A stretch of 64,000 bases of DNA from Coptis chinensis (taxonomy: Eukaryota; Streptophyta; Magnoliopsida; Ranunculales; Ranunculaceae): the NCBI GenBank assembly GCA_015680905.1, contig CM027380.1, positions 16,820,001 to 16,884,000 on the forward strand. Reading direction: 5' to 3'. Numbering within the stretch: position 1 is the stretch's first letter; each line of letters opens with the position of its first letter. The notes below the pieces were generated by a model. The model ran no database searches. It was given only the letters and a program-made list of their open reading frames with translations, and had not been told where the DNA came from. The translations under genes were made by a program, and so were the position numbers. Shown piece by piece: positions 48,181 to 59,628 of this stretch.

Positions 48181-49087
48181 CTATAAAGAAGGAGGTTCCT
48201 TCATTTGATGGCCCCGCCATGCCATGATAATTTGCCGGGCTTCCCGCCATTTATCATCTATTATTGCTAACCTATTAAAACGCCCACTTGTCCGGCGGGT
48301 GTAGGGTGCAACCTGACGATGAGGTTGTATCCTCCACCCTTGCCAAGTCATTGCACGGAAAGATCGAATAATACTATTGGTGGGTCGTACGGTGTCGACC
48401 GTAATCCAATCCGTGAAACGTGTACAAAAAATATGAAAGAAACATAGCATAATACGGGAAATTAGAACAGGCATAAGAAGGTACTTATGCCTCATGCTAT
48501 GGGCTCGTGCTAAACTAGACATCAAGGTTCTGGGAAGGTCATGGCACATACGTCCCGTGGCTAAAGCAAGGAAGACGCTGCAAGTGGCATCATTCACAGA
48601 AGAAAAACGTCATTTCCCTAAAATGTTTAGCATGATCCAAAACATAACAGTTCCTATGTTCATGGACAGGTTACCAAAAGCGACGTTATAGTCCCCTTGG
48701 TCCTCGATATGGAAAATGCCTGCCCCATACGACTCATGCAAAAACTCATAAGTGTAGACATGCATATTATCTACCCAATAACACCATGGGTCTTGTATTT
48801 CAGTGGGCATAGCAAGTCCAAGAACAAATGCTAGCAAGAACCTGGTAATTTCCATTGGTTCATCATCAATGTTGATGGAGAACAAGTGTTCTCCATCTGG
48901 TCTCTCAAAGAAAATACAGCTTATCGTAAAAATAAGATGCTAGTGTTGGAGAATAAAGTTCAAGAGTCTTTACCATAAGCGGTTCCGAGCCTACGTGATG
49001 TGATCGCCTCGCGAAAACCAAGCACCATAAGTAGTGCTTTGGAAAAATCTTCAAAAGACTGTTCCGTATTATTGTAGGAGATGTCAT
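48181..49087 (-). pseudogene. Athila-C ORF-B
   Basis: Read right to left. The preferred start is at 49087 (MTSPTIIRNSLLK), parallel to the start chosen in Athila-B. Then come TLASYFYDK, a stop and frameshift near 48905, and INIDDEPMEITRFLLAFVLGLAMP with LSMNIGTVMFWIMLNILGK. A stop at 48610 precedes the last part, with SLARAHSMRHKYLLMPVLISRIM, WITVDTVRPTNSIIRSF and REARQIIMAWR. These match the order of Athila-B ORF-B. The two hydrophobic stretches (LLAFVLGLAMP and IGTVMFWIMLNILG) are the closest thing to membrane segments in these elements, but no confident prediction is possible by eye. Confidence 0.6.
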
Positions 49088-49386
49088 CTCAAAACGATGC
49101 TCAAACAGCTGCAAATGATCCGGAACAACTTCGTAGAAAACTGGAAATTTTTATGCGTTCACGGAGGTCGGCCCTTGAGTCCTCGATGATTTTCGAAGTT
49201 CCAGTGTTTGAGCGAAGTCGCCCACCTTTGGGCGCGAGTGCGCTCTGTGCAAAATTTCAGAAAAATGAGTAGGGCGCGAGTGCGCTCCGAGGTGCTGATG
49301 GTTGAAAAATGAGACGAAACGTGGGAGTGAAAGGTGAGTGATGGAAGTTAGGTGTAGTGTGGGTTGTGAGTGTAGAATGAATGAAG

Positions 49387-49394
49387 TTTATATA
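49387..49394 (-). promoter_or_regulatory. TATA-like element upstream of Athila-C ORF-B
   Basis: Minus-strand TATATAAA followed by a CA/CT-rich leader (CATTCTACACTCACAACCC), about 300 bases before the ORF-B start. An extra polypurine-like copy (minus GTTTGGGGGTGGT, 49684-49696) lies upstream. This is only a candidate internal promoter. Confidence 0.35.
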
Positions 49395-49858
49395 GGTTTT
49401 AAGTTGCTAAAACGGATCGGGAAGTTGCCAACAAGTTTTTACGGCAGTTTCCGAAAATACTAAAATTTTCAAACCCGAAAACGGAAACAACTCATATTCT
49501 TGATTCTTAAACAACCCTAGTATATTTTAGGTTGAATTTAGGATAGAACCTACCTATTTTATTGAGATTTCATCCTACCATGATATTTATTCATAGATAT
49601 GCCTAATCGGCCTATTCTCACCCTGACTCCGAAATAACTTCTAAAAACGAGGGTCATATAAAAATCATGCTGGAATAGATAACACCACCCCCAAACAATT
49701 TGGGAAGGTGGGATCAATATTAAACAACCACGCACAATGAAAATAACCGCATTATATTAAATTTTTCATTCAAAGTACATTTCACTACAAAATTCAAATT
49801 ATGGAATTAAAACTTACATTAAAATAACTAACAATAATAAAACTACAAATAAAAATCA

Positions 49859-51010
49859 TCAAGCTATACTATCCCTAAACACGTCGGTACTAGTAGCGGA
49901 GGGCACACGCTCAGGAGATGGCTCCTGAGCTCCCGATGGGCCAGCATCATTCGTCTTTCGGCGACGACGCTCGTGCCTCGATGATGTATCCTCAGAAGGA
50001 GAATCCCCGTGAGGTGGGAAACGTGCAAGCATGTCGGCCCGGAACTGGCGCTGAGCTTCTAGCTCAGCCCTCATCTGTTCCCACCACTCATCCTCTCGCT
50101 GGGTACGAATCTCGAAGTTATGGTGGATAGTAGCCTGTCGAGTCCGGAGGTCTTCGCAGATAGTATTGAGTGAACGCATGCCACGATGAATCACAGCCAT
50201 ACGTTCTGCATCTGATCAACACCTCTCTAAAGGATCAGCATCAAAACAAGTCAAGTCCTCCTCGTCCTCCGAGTCATTCTTATTTCCGACGTCCTCCTCA
50301 TCCTCTTCCCTATCCTCAGGCAACCTCCAAACTCGTTGGACACAATCCTTATAAATACTAGGATTTCGGTGTAGGGTGAGGTAAATCCTATCGACGCCAA
50401 AGTCGCCTCAACTTCAAAGATGATCTTGGTTATCAAAACAGGGGAGAGGTGCAATAGACTTCCCTACTCCCCTAATCATGTTAAGCAAAAACTCCAAGAT
50501 ACGTAACTCGTGATTCGCTCCGGAGTATCCATAGAATATGGAGGCAGCTCGCACCGATGTCGCCGACCTTCTCCTTCCCTAGGATCGCCCGACCAATCCA
50601 CGGGCCGCGACCCGCCACCGGTTGGTTATGAGGGATGCCCGCGAACACAATGCGAAGCTTGTATTGTAGTTCCTTCGGTAATCGTCGCGTTCATCAACGG
50701 CTCGACCCCATTATATTGGGACTCCCCGTAACGCAGCATCAGATGGATTCTAGGCGAATGCCTAGAATCTCACCAACAACCCAGCAGTTACTTCCTTCCT
50801 CCTCTTTGCCACCGTAACAAAAATTCTACTCCCTTGTGTTGTAAAACCGTCGGACTAACTCTTCGTGGTAAAAAGCGTCAGTCGAGTACCACAAACTATT
50901 CCAATCTCTACTAATCATTTCATCACCATAAAACGGCGCGAAGTGGTCGCCAGTAAATGCTTGTCTCGCAAAATTCGGACGCTTGTTGAGCCATTGGAGT
51001 TTGAACTAAT
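49859..51010 (-). pseudogene. Athila-C ORF-A
   Basis: Read right to left from about 51010. FAPFYGDEMISRDWNSLWY and FYHEELVRRFYNTR are clearly parallel to ORF-A of Athila-B, followed by a stop near 50850 and shifts. The C-terminal part (50200-49859) is open: RSLNTICEDLRTRQATIHHN, EQMRAELEAQRQFRADMLA and a Ser/Pro/Arg-rich tail. It is coiled-coil-like, as in Athila-B. Unknown function; broken. Confidence 0.6.
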
Positions 51011-52440
51011 TTGGGGTTTGTAGAAGGTGTAGGAAGCAATGAGGAACAACCTCACTGGAACAACAATGGTGGTAGTGCGGTGGTGGCGCGGCAGCTTGAA
51101 TTTTTTTTAATTTTTCGGTGGTTTTGATGATTTAAATTGGTGGAGGTGGTGGTGGTACGGTTTTGAGAAGATTTGGAGTGGGTTTGGATGTTTGTATTAG
51201 TTTTTTGTATTTTTTTTTTTTTTAGCTAGGGTTTGAAGCTTTGTTGGTCGTTAATGGCGGTTTGGAGAAGTGAAGAACGCAATTGTTGGTGTGAAGGTAA
51301 GGGGCACAGGTGCACTGCAGGTGCGCGCGGGTTGGGCCCAAGCCCAATTCGAATTTTTCAAACTTTTTCGATTTTTAGCGCGACTTCAAACTAACATTGT
51401 CACTTCGTTACCGGTCTGATTTTTGCGAATGAGATATGGAAATGATCAGGAGAGAATTTCCAATCCAATGATCCATAAAACACTCTATTCTAACTATGGA
51501 TGACATATAAGATAGTGGAAAACGCCTCGAAGTGCGTGCATGACGTACGTTATGCGAACGAATGAACTCTAAATTCATAGATTATGTCAACCCGAATCGA
51601 AATACAATTAAACGGTCTAAGCAACTCTAATGGGACATAAAACATTCTAGGACGGAAACACGAACGCCCCACCCCCAAACAAATTTTTTTACAACAGAGT
51701 TTAGAAAATTTGTTTTTTTTTTTTGTTTTTTTTTTTTTTTTTTAAAGTGGGTCTTTTAAAGTCAGATTCCCGAGACTTCCTTGATTACTATGTTTATTAT
51801 TTAATTTTTTTTACTTTTATAAGGAAAAACAATAAGCAATAAGGACATAATTCACCCCATAGAGAAACATGACTCAAAAATCCGAGAAAACATGCAAGAG
51901 TGGAACACGTGAATTATGTTAAACGTGGACTTAGGATCCGGTACTTACAACCACACACTCCATAGGGAGGGCTCGGTTACCTTAATGGTGCAGTCACCAA
52001 TATCTGGAAATGAAAGGAAATGCACCAAACATAAAAATTGAGTCGTTTATAGTCAGATACTCGAGACTTTATCTAAACATATGTATGAACATGCAGTTTA
52101 TCATATATCAACAACCAAAATAGTTGTGGATCATTCCATAAATAAATATCACAGAAAACATATCCAAACACAATCAAGCACCAAGATTTCATATGACGCA
52201 ACCTAGTGAACTGAAAGTGAAGTCGGATAGACCTATAACGGAACCTAGCATGCACCTTCTTTTTCATCTTTGAACGAGAGGGTGTCCTAGTGAATAAGTG
52301 TGGAAAAGTTAATGGTTGTGGAAGATATGGTGGATATGGATAAGTTGTAGAAGGAAGGCATGTAAACAATGAGGATGTGGGTTTAGCACAAAACTCATTC
52401 ATGGTGTAGGTAGGGACTGTCTCAAGTCTGAAAATAAAGG
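51011..52440 (-). other. Athila-C spacer between protease and ORF-A; RT and integrase absent
   Basis: It contains two separated hairpin-repeat units (51752-51784 and 52036-52074) and an extra polypurine-like copy (minus GTTTGGGGGTGGGG, about 51666-51680). T and A runs lie near 51720-51745. None of the RT, RNase H or integrase motifs seen in Athila-B appears on either strand. Confidence 0.6.
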
Positions 52441-52484
52441 TGTCAAATGGTTTGTGCTTCCTCGTATTTGTTTACCGTGTGGAT

Positions 52485-53360
52485 TTAAAAATTATGAAGC
52501 ACAGGGAGAAACAAAAGGATCGAGTGCAAACTCGAGATTCCTTTGAAAGGGTGGAAGGAGGGGAGTCGAGGTGGATGTTGTGCAAAGTAGTTCTTGATAG
52601 GGTGAATCATCACCGCTCTAAGAAACTCATCGAATTCCTCATCTAGATTGGTCATATCCACATTACTATGGTAGTCCTCTATATCTTTTAGAAAGTCATC
52701 TATCTCGTCCTCATCCATAATATGTGTATCGACTAGTGTAGGGATGAAAATGTTAGAGTCTGAACTTCCAAAGGAAAGAAATTTGGGTATATGATTATCA
52801 GGGAACGTGTTGTTGAAATAATCTCGAGCGAAGCTCTCGATCATGCTAACCTCTCCATCCATAGACGAATCGGGTAAATGTGTCTTTGTTTTAAAAACAT
52901 TTACTTCAAGCGCATTGGCAGTTGCCAGGAAAGGACGCCCTAAGATAATCGGGACAGAGTCGTTAGTGACTTCTGTATCGAGGATGACAAAATCAGTCGG
53001 ATAGTAGAAATCCTGAACTTTTACCAGCACATTTTCGACCACACCCTTAGGATACTTAATAGACCGATCAGCTAATTGCAACGTCATTTTAGTGGGTTGC
53101 ATCTCGCCTAGACCTATTTGTCTATACAAATAAAATGGGAGTAAGTTAACACTAGCCCCCGTGTCTAATAACGTGGTCGTCGATAGGAATCTCCTAAGGT
53201 GCATTATAGACAATGGGGCTAACCGTGGGTCCTTGTACTTAACAATTCCATTATGTTCGATAGAGTTGGGAATTGTTCGCGTTAAAAAGCGCGCTTTTGG
53301 TATATTGGTCTTACGCCTAGTAGTACACAACTCCTTAAGAAACTTAGCATGGTGTGGTAG
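52485..53360 (-). pseudogene. pol: Athila-C protease region
   Basis: Read right to left. TTRRKTNIPKARFL leads to the active site LLDTGASVNLLPFYLYRQIGL with the catalytic D-T-G intact (about residues 56-58 of the frame starting at 53330), then KYPKGVVENVLVKVQDFYYP and IILGRPFLATANAL. Compared with Athila-B about 15 residues are missing after ATANAL. A long acidic linker follows. The frame then ends in unrelated residues at 52485 instead of entering RT. The protease may be competent, but its precursor context is broken upstream. Confidence 0.78.
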
Positions 53361-53652
53361 CTTTTAATAGCTTCGAGGAAGGGAAGGTTTATAGTTAGAT
53401 TCTTGAAAACGCCCTTAATCTCCTCATAATTTGTATCCCTAGTTAACATGGCTAATTTTTGTGGAAACGGTAGTTTCTCTCTATATTTAGCATATGTATC
53501 ACCCGGATGTTTAACCTTGGATTTCTGTTTCTTAGGTCAGTGTTGTAACCGGTACCTCTACAAAGGTAGGCTCTTCTATCTATTTCATTATCTAGTAAAA
53601 TAGCGGTGTAGGGCTATCGGTGGGGGGTACTATAGGCATAGTTACTTTGTTA

Positions 53653-55263
53653 TCAACCACTTTGCCGTAATCGCAGAGTGGTGATGGCATTTAGCTCACC
53701 TACATTTTCATATTCATTACTAGTATTATCGGTTACCTCAAAGGCTGTGTTTGTTGTTTTAGGATTAGGTATTGCGTGACCTGGAAACACACCTTTGGGT
53801 TGGGCTTTATCTTGGGCCAACTGTTGGCTTAAATTATTAACGGATTGTAGAAGTTGTTGGTTAGATTGAGCCATGGTTTGGAAAAGTTTTTGGCTCACTT
53901 GTATGAAGGTGTCAAGATGATCCGGTTGTGTGGGTGTAGTAGTCACGGGTGGTGTGACTGGAATTATCTCGCGTGAATTATTTATGGGCGGATTTTGATA
54001 GTTATTATTTATCGGAACGATACCTCTATTAGCATTATAATTATTATAACTACCTTGACCTTGTGCTTGACCTTGTCGAGGTTGCACTTGGTTGTTATAA
54101 TTATTATAATTACCCTGACCTTGTCCTTGTCGTGGTGGAGCTTAGTTATAACTGTGCGTTGGCCTAACATATTGATTATTGTACCCTGGCGGTGTGATGT
54201 GTTGGTTATTTCTCCAACCGAAGTTGGGATTTTGTCTCCAAGGGGCGTTAGGTTCACTATTAATGGAACAAGCCTGTTCATAGGCTATAGAGGACGGTGG
54301 GAGTCGGGATGCCTTTGGGACTCCAAATGAAACTACATGGATTTGAATTTACATTCATGACGGTGATAGGCTTTGTTGAACGTAAATGGCCTCTACCTTT
54401 TAGTGAGTGATTCGATTAGAGTTTTAAGCTCGATCGTGTTTAATTTCAAACATACCGCGCCTTAACTATATTAGAAGAACTAGCGGAGCGGTGGATATCG
54501 CCACTACCCCCAGTTGTTATTTCGCTTTAGTTTGATCCTCTAAAAATTTATAAGCCTCCGGGGCTCCTTTACTTAAGAAACTACCCCCATTCATTATGTC
54601 AAGGACTTCTTTATGGTGGTGTAGAAGTCCTTTGAAAAGGCACGAACTAACGGTCTTTCGCTAGGTTATGATGTGGACACTCTATAAGGAGATCGGTGAA
54701 ACGATTCCAAGCCTCCGAAAATGATTCGTGAGGATTTTGTCGAAAAGAAATGAATCTTGGAAAGCATCTCATCCGGCCTTTAGGGGTGGGTAAAAATATT
54801 CCATAAACAAATGAACAAGTTTAGCCCACAAGTCCACGAAATTAGGCTTTGGGCGCTTAACCAAGACGCCGCCTTTATCGGGCTAAGATGAAAGGGAATA
54901 CCCTCGGTTTAATTTGTTCCGCACCAACCGTAGGATGGTGGAATGTTGTTAGGACTTGTTCAATCCTACGATAGCCGATAAGGTTTTTCATGGTCTAAAC
55001 CATGAAAAACGGGTAACAAATTAAAATATTTGGGGATTCGAAATCCCCACTAGGTCTGCTAGAACGATGCAAGATTTGGGGCTATCGCTCAAGGCTTTAT
55101 AAAAGTCCGAGAGAGGAGTCTCTCCTTCGTCGGGCATTGTGTCAGGTAGAGTATGTGGAATAGTAGCTAAAGGTGCAATGAGTGGTATACTAGATAGGCG
55201 TGCTTGTTGATGTTGCTGTGTAATTATGTTAGGTGTTTTTGTTCGACTAGACCTTAATCTCAT
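53653..55263 (-). pseudogene. gag: Athila-C gag
   Basis: The minus-strand ATG at 55263 begins MRLRSSRTKTPNI. ETPLSDFYKALSDSPKSCIV matches the Athila-B gag opening. From about 55020 to 54100 the capsid core is present only in shifting frames. The linker (54087-53653) is Gln/Asn-rich, with NQQLLQSVNNLSQQLAQDK and KGVFPGHAIPNPKTTN, matching Athila-B. I could not find an intact CX2CX4HX4C finger. Confidence 0.7.
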
Positions 55264-55803
55264 ACAAGGTTAAGACCAAACTTAACTAAACCCGACAACC
55301 TCCAAACAATCCTGATATTCTAGTATAAACCTCTAATAGGAGATGCGAGGTGTGGAAGAAAGGAATACCTAATTGCGTCCTTGCTTCGCTTATGAATAGC
55401 GTCTTGTTTACGCGTGTTCAGTGTATATAACAAGTTAGAACACTGAAAAACTTGAAAAATCGGGTTCGAATCAAACCCGTGGAAATCCGGCAAAAATTTA
55501 GCTCGTATGCTGGTGCGCTCACTTTGGGCGCAGGCCAAAGTAAACTTCGAAGTTACAGTGTTTGAGCTGGTCGCTTCGCCTTCCAAGAACTTTAAGCGCG
55601 GGTGCCTCCTCCTTTGGGGCGCAGTGCCCGCATAATTTTTATTTTTATTTTTTTATTATTTTTTTTCCGATGAAGTTTAATGCTGAAAAAGACAACCACA
55701 GTATGAATCAAACAAGGGTGGGTGGGTGAAAAGGGACTTTAAGAAGAGTACTTATACTACGAAAACAATGAGAAAGTGAAACTAAGATGGCAGCGGCGCC
55801 ATT
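55264..55803 (-). other. Athila-C leader and primer-binding site
   Basis: The minus strand reads AATGGCGCCGCTGCCATC (55786-55803) directly inside the 5' LTR, a primer site of the Asp-tRNA type. The leader contains GC-rich words such as GGGCGCAG (55537 and 55617) and an A/T low-complexity stretch near 55637-55668. Confidence 0.75.
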
Positions 55804-57375
55804 TGATAAACGTAAAAAGATTAATGTTTACCTACGAAATGAACGATAAAACTCAAAACGTAAGTAAACTAAAACTTATCACGTGCCTAATTTATCAAAG
55901 ATTTCTACTCTCAATTCTATCGAAATAGAGTGGAGTAACAAATTCGTTCCACTCCTAGTTCTTTCACAAAGTAATGTTCTCTACATATAAATAATCTTAA
56001 CTAAAGTCTAATGAGATATTTACGAAATAATAACTAGACTACGATGCAACTACCCACAAGATGCAACTAGTCGACTATTTAAACAACTATGGGAATACTA
56101 CGTCGATTCTATGATAAGGAGTCAGAGGGGGATTGATTCCACCTTAGCTCAACTTAATCCATTAACGACGAATCGTCGTAATCCGAATTGAACTGCTTCG
56201 CAGAATAATCTGGTTATTCCTAATCCCTAATTACACATGGCATTTCTACCCATTTATAACTAGCATGTGAACGATTACACCCATTCTCATGGTGAACTAA
56301 TCATTTCTAGAGTGGAAAGGAAATTACAACGACTCTACGATAATCGGAATCAAGCTTTCATCAAGGCTTCTCAACCCCCTCTAATGGAGGTTTAGCCGAG
56401 AATCATCACGCTTATCATTCCCAATCAAATTCGAACAAGACATGATATAAAGATTTGAACTTTACTTGTTTAAACTCAATTCAAAACTACTCATGCAATA
56501 ATTGAATTAAACTAATAATGACAAATAAGTAAATCTAAGAATTGAACTAAATAAGTAAATGGGAAATGAAACTAGATTACCAAGAACACTATTTTATTAA
56601 TCTAATGAATAATAAAACAATGATTCAAATACTAAATTAATAATCTACTTTGTTCTAAAGTAATTAATTAAACATGAAACTAGATCTAAAACAAGATATG
56701 AAAAACTAATTAATTAACTAATTGAAATTCTAAAACTAAGTTCTAAAACTAATTAATGGAGGCTAACTAATCTAATTCTTAATCTAGGTCTAACTATCTA
56801 CCCTTAACAAAGAGCTAAGCTTTTGTTTTTATATGTTTTAGATCCAAAAATCGTGCATGGGCTTGGAGCCATGTTTTGGGCCAGAGAATCAGGCCCAAAA
56901 CCCAATTCTTTCAGTCCAAAAAGGCCTCTTCAGTTGCAGTTGGCTTCGACAAATTTTTCGTCCACTTTTGCTCCTCTGATTGATCAAGGCTTAGACCATT
57001 GGAGAGCTCTTTCCAAGCCGGTCGTTTTGACATAAGGTAGACCCAATTCCGAGGTCTGAGTCCAAAGATACGGCCTTCGGAATTTCTGCTGACTTGTGTG
57101 CTGGTTCTGCCCGCATTGACTTTGACTTTTCAACTTTGACCGGGCTTTAGAAAGGCTTTGTCTTCTTGAATCTTAGCCTTTAATCACAGAACTCCTTAGC
57201 AACCAACCATTGCTCCTTTATCTCATCAAAATGGCACATTTCTGCACATAATTGACTTTGAAGCCTGGAACGCATAAAAACACGTAATCAATATTAACTC
57301 TTAATTATTACTCACATAATTGGTCTAAAAGTATGACTGTTACAGGGTTAAAACTACAGTTTTGGGCTCTTATTA
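55804..57375 (-). repeat. Athila-C 5' LTR
   Basis: 1572 bases, plus-strand sense TGATAAACG...GGGCTCTTATTA (the last bases carry a C-to-T change relative to the other LTR). Bases 57376-57380 repeat the target GGGCC. Confidence 0.92.
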
Positions 57376-57380
57376 GGGCC

Positions 57381-57534
57381 CATGAATCCAGCCCAAATAG
57401 TTCCCGCACATTCCCCAAAACCTAAATTCAAAACAAAACAACTGTCAGACACGTGTTTTCAAAACTTTACTTTTCAACCATTCTTTCTCCACGCAACAGT
57501 TGTCCAAAGAACGAATAAAAAATAAAGGGGGCTG
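57381..57534 (+). promoter_or_regulatory. Tat 3' end and polypurine tract
   Basis: Tat sequence resumes after Athila-C and ends in AAAAATAAAGGGGGCTG (57518-57534), the purine-rich primer immediately before the 3' LTR start TGTAAGTACC at 57535. Confidence 0.75.
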
Positions 57535-59628
57535 TGTAAGTACCCTCCGTTCCACACTACAGTACACGTGTCCATATAACAGGTCGTCCTCCTTTAGGTC
57601 GTCAAACACCATCAGGTCGTCCGAAACATCAGTTACAGCCATTTATAGAAGGATATCAACTAGCGCAATCTCGGAGCTCAATCAACGCCACAATTGACCA
57701 GCCTCTTTTTGTGTGTGAGATGTGGTATATGGATGATGTAGATAGAAGATGGTCGTTGAACAAAAAGAAGTGTATCAAAACCTAATTATCCCTTAATAAG
57801 TAAAGGATGAGTAGGGTATCGTTCCACTTTTAAGTGTATGTTTATATGAAGGACAGGACTGGAAAGGGGGTTTGAGGGATTAAAAACAATAATTGTAGAG
57901 ATTTTAGATTCTAATGCTAAACTAAACTAAACTAACTAAACTTATACTAAAGCTAAGAATTAGAAATAAGGAGAAAGAATATGAGAGAGATAGATTCAAG
58001 AGATTCAAATCCACCAATGCTTTTGATTCAATGACCTTTTGCTTCATGTTGTTCTCCAAGTAGACTACAATCGGGCAATCGAAATGAGTGAAATGAGATG
58101 CCTTTTGGGTGAAACATCGTTAAACAATTAACTCTACTCAAGGTTGTTCCTATGTTCATGTTACTAGTATCTTCTTTCCTTTTATGTGAGCTTGGGCAGC
58201 TATTCAATGAATCACCATCTAAGGCAAACACAAGGAATACTTCCCTTACTCTAAAACACTACACAACTAGAAGAAAAGTAGAGAATAATAGTATAATATT
58301 CAATTACAATAAATAAAACTCTATTCTAGCATTATATTCAATTGCAATAAATAAAAGCATGTTACTAGCAAATATTCAATTGCAATAAATAAAATCCTAA
58401 ACTAGCATGATATTCAATTGTAATAAATAAAAACCTTAATCTATACTTCCATCCCCTGGTGTGGGCAATGAAACTAATAACTAAAAACATAAAGAACTAA
58501 CCCGACAAGAACACCATAAACCGGAAGAATCATTAAACCTTAAGCACCGGGCTTCATCTCCTCCCTTGAAGGAGAAGATTAGCCTTCCATATAGAAGGAA
58601 GAACACGAAGAACGAGAAGAAGAAGAGTCGAAGAACATAAGACTAGAAAGACTAATTTATTAAGACTCAGCTAGTTAAAACCGATCTTTTATTATTAATC
58701 TCTCTCTGCCTCAAGTTCTGGAGACAAGAATATAAGTGAATTGGCAAATTATATGAGGCACTTAGGTCCTCTATTTATAGGGGTTACAATGAGCTCTAGA
58801 AGCATTCCAAACCGTCATTTGTTTCCTAATACAAATAGACTTCTTCCAGAGTCCGACTTCGTCTTCAAAACTGAGAAGGAATTGGCTACAGTGTCAATTC
58901 ATGCGTCTGGACGCATTATTTATGCGTCCCAGACTTAATAAATGCGTCTGGACGCTCGATCTATGCGTCCCAGACTTGATCAATGCGTCTGGACGCTCAA
59001 TCCATGCGTCCCAGACGCATAAGCCTATTTTCTCTCTTCTGCTCTATCCTTCTATCCTCTTTTACGGGCTTTGGTCCAAGCAACGAATCCTTTGGCCTTG
59101 GGCTTCCAAATAGGCTTAAAATAGGTCCAAGTCGCATCTTTAATAGCTCCAATTCCTTGGCCTTCTCCATGATTGTCCACGGGCTTCCTATGTGATTCTT
59201 AATGCTCCGAATTGCTCCATTTTACCCCTTTTTCTCTAATATTCTACAAAACTCTCTTTTTCACCTGTAGAATCTTAAAACACAACTTATAAATATTATT
59301 AGTTCACTAAGATGGCTAAACAAGAGGCATAATCGAGAGTTAAATAGCACTTTTTGAGCACTTATCAACAATCAAGGAAATATTAACTTTGTAACAGCAC
59401 ATTAATAGCAAATCATCAAGATAGCATACAAGGTGGATCTACACTTCATAACGGTCCAAAGCAAATATGGAAAGTCAACTCACACATCTATAAATAGAGA
59501 TAGATGAACTACATAAGGCTTTATTCAAGTTTAGCCTGAAAAACTTGATACGTAGGCAACTCTTATCCCAAGAAAAGTGCAGCCATTCCTAATTCTCCAG
59601 ATCATCAGGTCGTTGTCCAGTAAATACA
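57535..59628 (+). repeat. Tat 3' LTR, interrupted by a solo LTR
   Basis: The halves 57535-57694 and 59373-59628 align to the 5' LTR. The gap is filled by an Athila-A-family solo LTR, with ACAAT at both junctions (57690-57694 and 59368-59372). TATA box at 59489-59496. Ends AATACA, followed by the outer target copy GTTTG. Confidence 0.88.
57695..59367 (-). repeat. Solo LTR of the Athila-A family
   Basis: 1673 bases, TGACCAGCC...CACTTATCA in plus sense, homologous to 9579-11231 and 17462-19130, with a perfect ACAAT target duplication and no interior. The best explanation is LTR-LTR recombination that removed a full element. It holds a clean three-unit GC-rich array (58900-59022). Confidence 0.9.

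Larger units (their letters stand above)
44742..57375 (-). mobile_element. Athila-C: minus-strand Athila element lacking RT and integrase
   Basis: The LTRs (44742-46321 and 55804-57375) are similar; I count about 11 mismatches in the first ~270 aligned bases. The target duplication GGGCC is perfect (44737-44741 and 57376-57380). The primer site (minus-strand TGGCGCCGCTGCCATC beside 55804) and polypurine tract (beside 46321) are in place. The 12.6 kb element encodes gag, a protease with intact DTGAS, ORF-A and ORF-B. There is no trace of RT, RNase H or integrase between 52440 and 52402, where they belong. It is therefore non-autonomous. Confidence 0.9.
7641..59628 (+). mobile_element. Tat-lineage Gypsy retrotransposon, split by four nested insertions
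   Basis: LTRs at 7641-8082 and 57535-59628 both begin TGTAAGTACCCTCC and end AATACA, with perfect 5-base duplications GTTTG outside. The order is gag (8176), protease, RT, RNase H, a second RNase H domain, integrase (to 23040), then an antisense gene (44468 to 23900), then a polypurine tract. The second RNase H and the antisense ORF near the 3' end are traits of the Tat/Retand/Ogre clade. Subtracting Athila-A, -B, -C and the solo LTR with their duplicated sites leaves about 10.0 kb. Pol carries several stops and frameshifts, so it is non-autonomous now. Confidence 0.88.
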
